This document shows positions 63,901 to 64,000 of a DNA stretch of 64,000 nt, one piece after another. Every line of letters starts with the position of its first letter. Position 1 is the first letter of the stretch. This DNA comes from Gemmataceae bacterium. GTDB taxonomy: Bacteria; Planctomycetota; Planctomycetia; Gemmatales; Gemmataceae. The DNA lies in contig LR594585.1 of NCBI GenBank assembly GCA_901538445.1, forward strand, positions 1,701,369 to 1,765,368, given 5' to 3'. The notes below the pieces were generated by a model that ran no database searches, was not told where the DNA came from, and saw only the letters and a program-made list of their open reading frames with translations. The translations under genes were made by a program, and so were the position numbers.

Positions 63901-64000
63901 CGCTCGGCCGCCCCGCGACCGAGCGGGAAGTGGCGCTGCTCTCCAAACTCGCCGAGTCGCAACTGGAGCGGTTCAAGGCCGAGCCGAAGAAGGCCGCGGC
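60912..64000 (+). CDS. Planctomycete cytochrome c protein (PSCyt1-DUF1549-LamG-DUF1553), 3' truncated by window edge
   Basis: At least 1,029 codons are open to the window end. A signal peptide (residues 1-35, [19 protein letters not shown]) precedes a PSCyt1 haem domain with CxxCH in [10 protein letters not shown] near residue 60. DUF1549 follows ([36 protein letters not shown]) with a second CxxCH, [14 protein letters not shown], near residue 340. A LamG-like insert is near residues 490-620 ([20 protein letters not shown]). DUF1553 follows ([40 protein letters not shown]). This family is typical of planctomycetes, often adjacent to a DUF1501 gene and thought to degrade or bind complex organic polymers. 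The C-terminus is outside the window. Confidence 0.94.
   Translation, partial: [1029 protein letters not shown]

Overview
The window looks like chromosomal DNA from a planctomycete of the Gemmataceae (Gemmata-like). The evidence is very high GC with strong C/G third-position bias, a DUF1549/DUF1553 'planctomycete cytochrome c' protein at the right edge, a DUF1559 prepilin-like protein, a TIGR03067-type secreted protein, a Gemmata-type paralog with a 'DRKRRLFACACCRR' core, a PEP-CTERM protein, and several large VWA and HEAT proteins. No rRNA, tRNA or CRISPR array was recognised. Family names come from recognising motifs by eye, with no database search.

Layout. 1-9.9 kb: the 3' part of mutS, a Gemmata paralog, a secreted lipocalin-like protein, lysS, a PHP-domain phosphoesterase, a double zinc-ribbon membrane protein and an ABC-2 type permease. 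10-17.2 kb: an RfbC-like epimerase with a tiny coupled leader ORF, a DUF1559 protein, type II NADH dehydrogenase, an ECF sigma factor, a J-domain-like protein, an HU-family protein with a good sigma70-like promoter, Fe/Mn superoxide dismutase and a secreted ABM-domain protein. 17.3-29.2 kb: an OPT transporter, a PPGYG-repeat/coiled-coil protein, a 1,512-aa VWA/STN/YfaP-like secreted protein, HflX and a PEP-CTERM autotransporter-repeat protein. 29.4-39.4 kb: a membrane HEAT-repeat protein, a radical SAM protein, an SMI1/KNR4-like protein, an NHL-repeat lipoprotein, a membrane VWA protein and an MBL-fold hydrolase. 39.4-41.1 kb: an insertion sequence with 29-bp inverted repeats and a -1 frameshift transposase, set among palindromic repeats. 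41.1-64 kb: a Kelch protein, then an almost unbroken plus-strand run.

That run holds DUF4105 plus a cNMP-binding patatin (overlapping), then ldh, xfp and ackA, a LOG-family protein, DUF2254, a BASS-type transporter, a HAD phosphatase, a glycerol-1-phosphate dehydrogenase and PPK2. Together ldh, xfp and ackA could convert pentose/hexose phosphates to acetyl-phosphate, acetate with ATP, and lactate. This is an overflow or low-oxygen energy route that is unusual to see grouped in a presumed aerobic planctomycete. Three secreted or periplasmic proteins close the window.

The most distinctive non-coding signals are four. (1) Long near-perfect hairpins without T-tracts lie just after stop codons; three share almost identical 28-nt arms, so they are a dispersed family. 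(2) Two homologous ~220-bp elements, 27.7 kb apart and in opposite orientation, each carry five units of an exact 20-bp period. (3) Three genes have a -10-like hexamer exactly 6 nt before the start codon and no visible Shine-Dalgarno sequence, which suggests leaderless mRNAs. (4) A DUF1559 gene's apparent ATG start is supplied by one of the hairpins.
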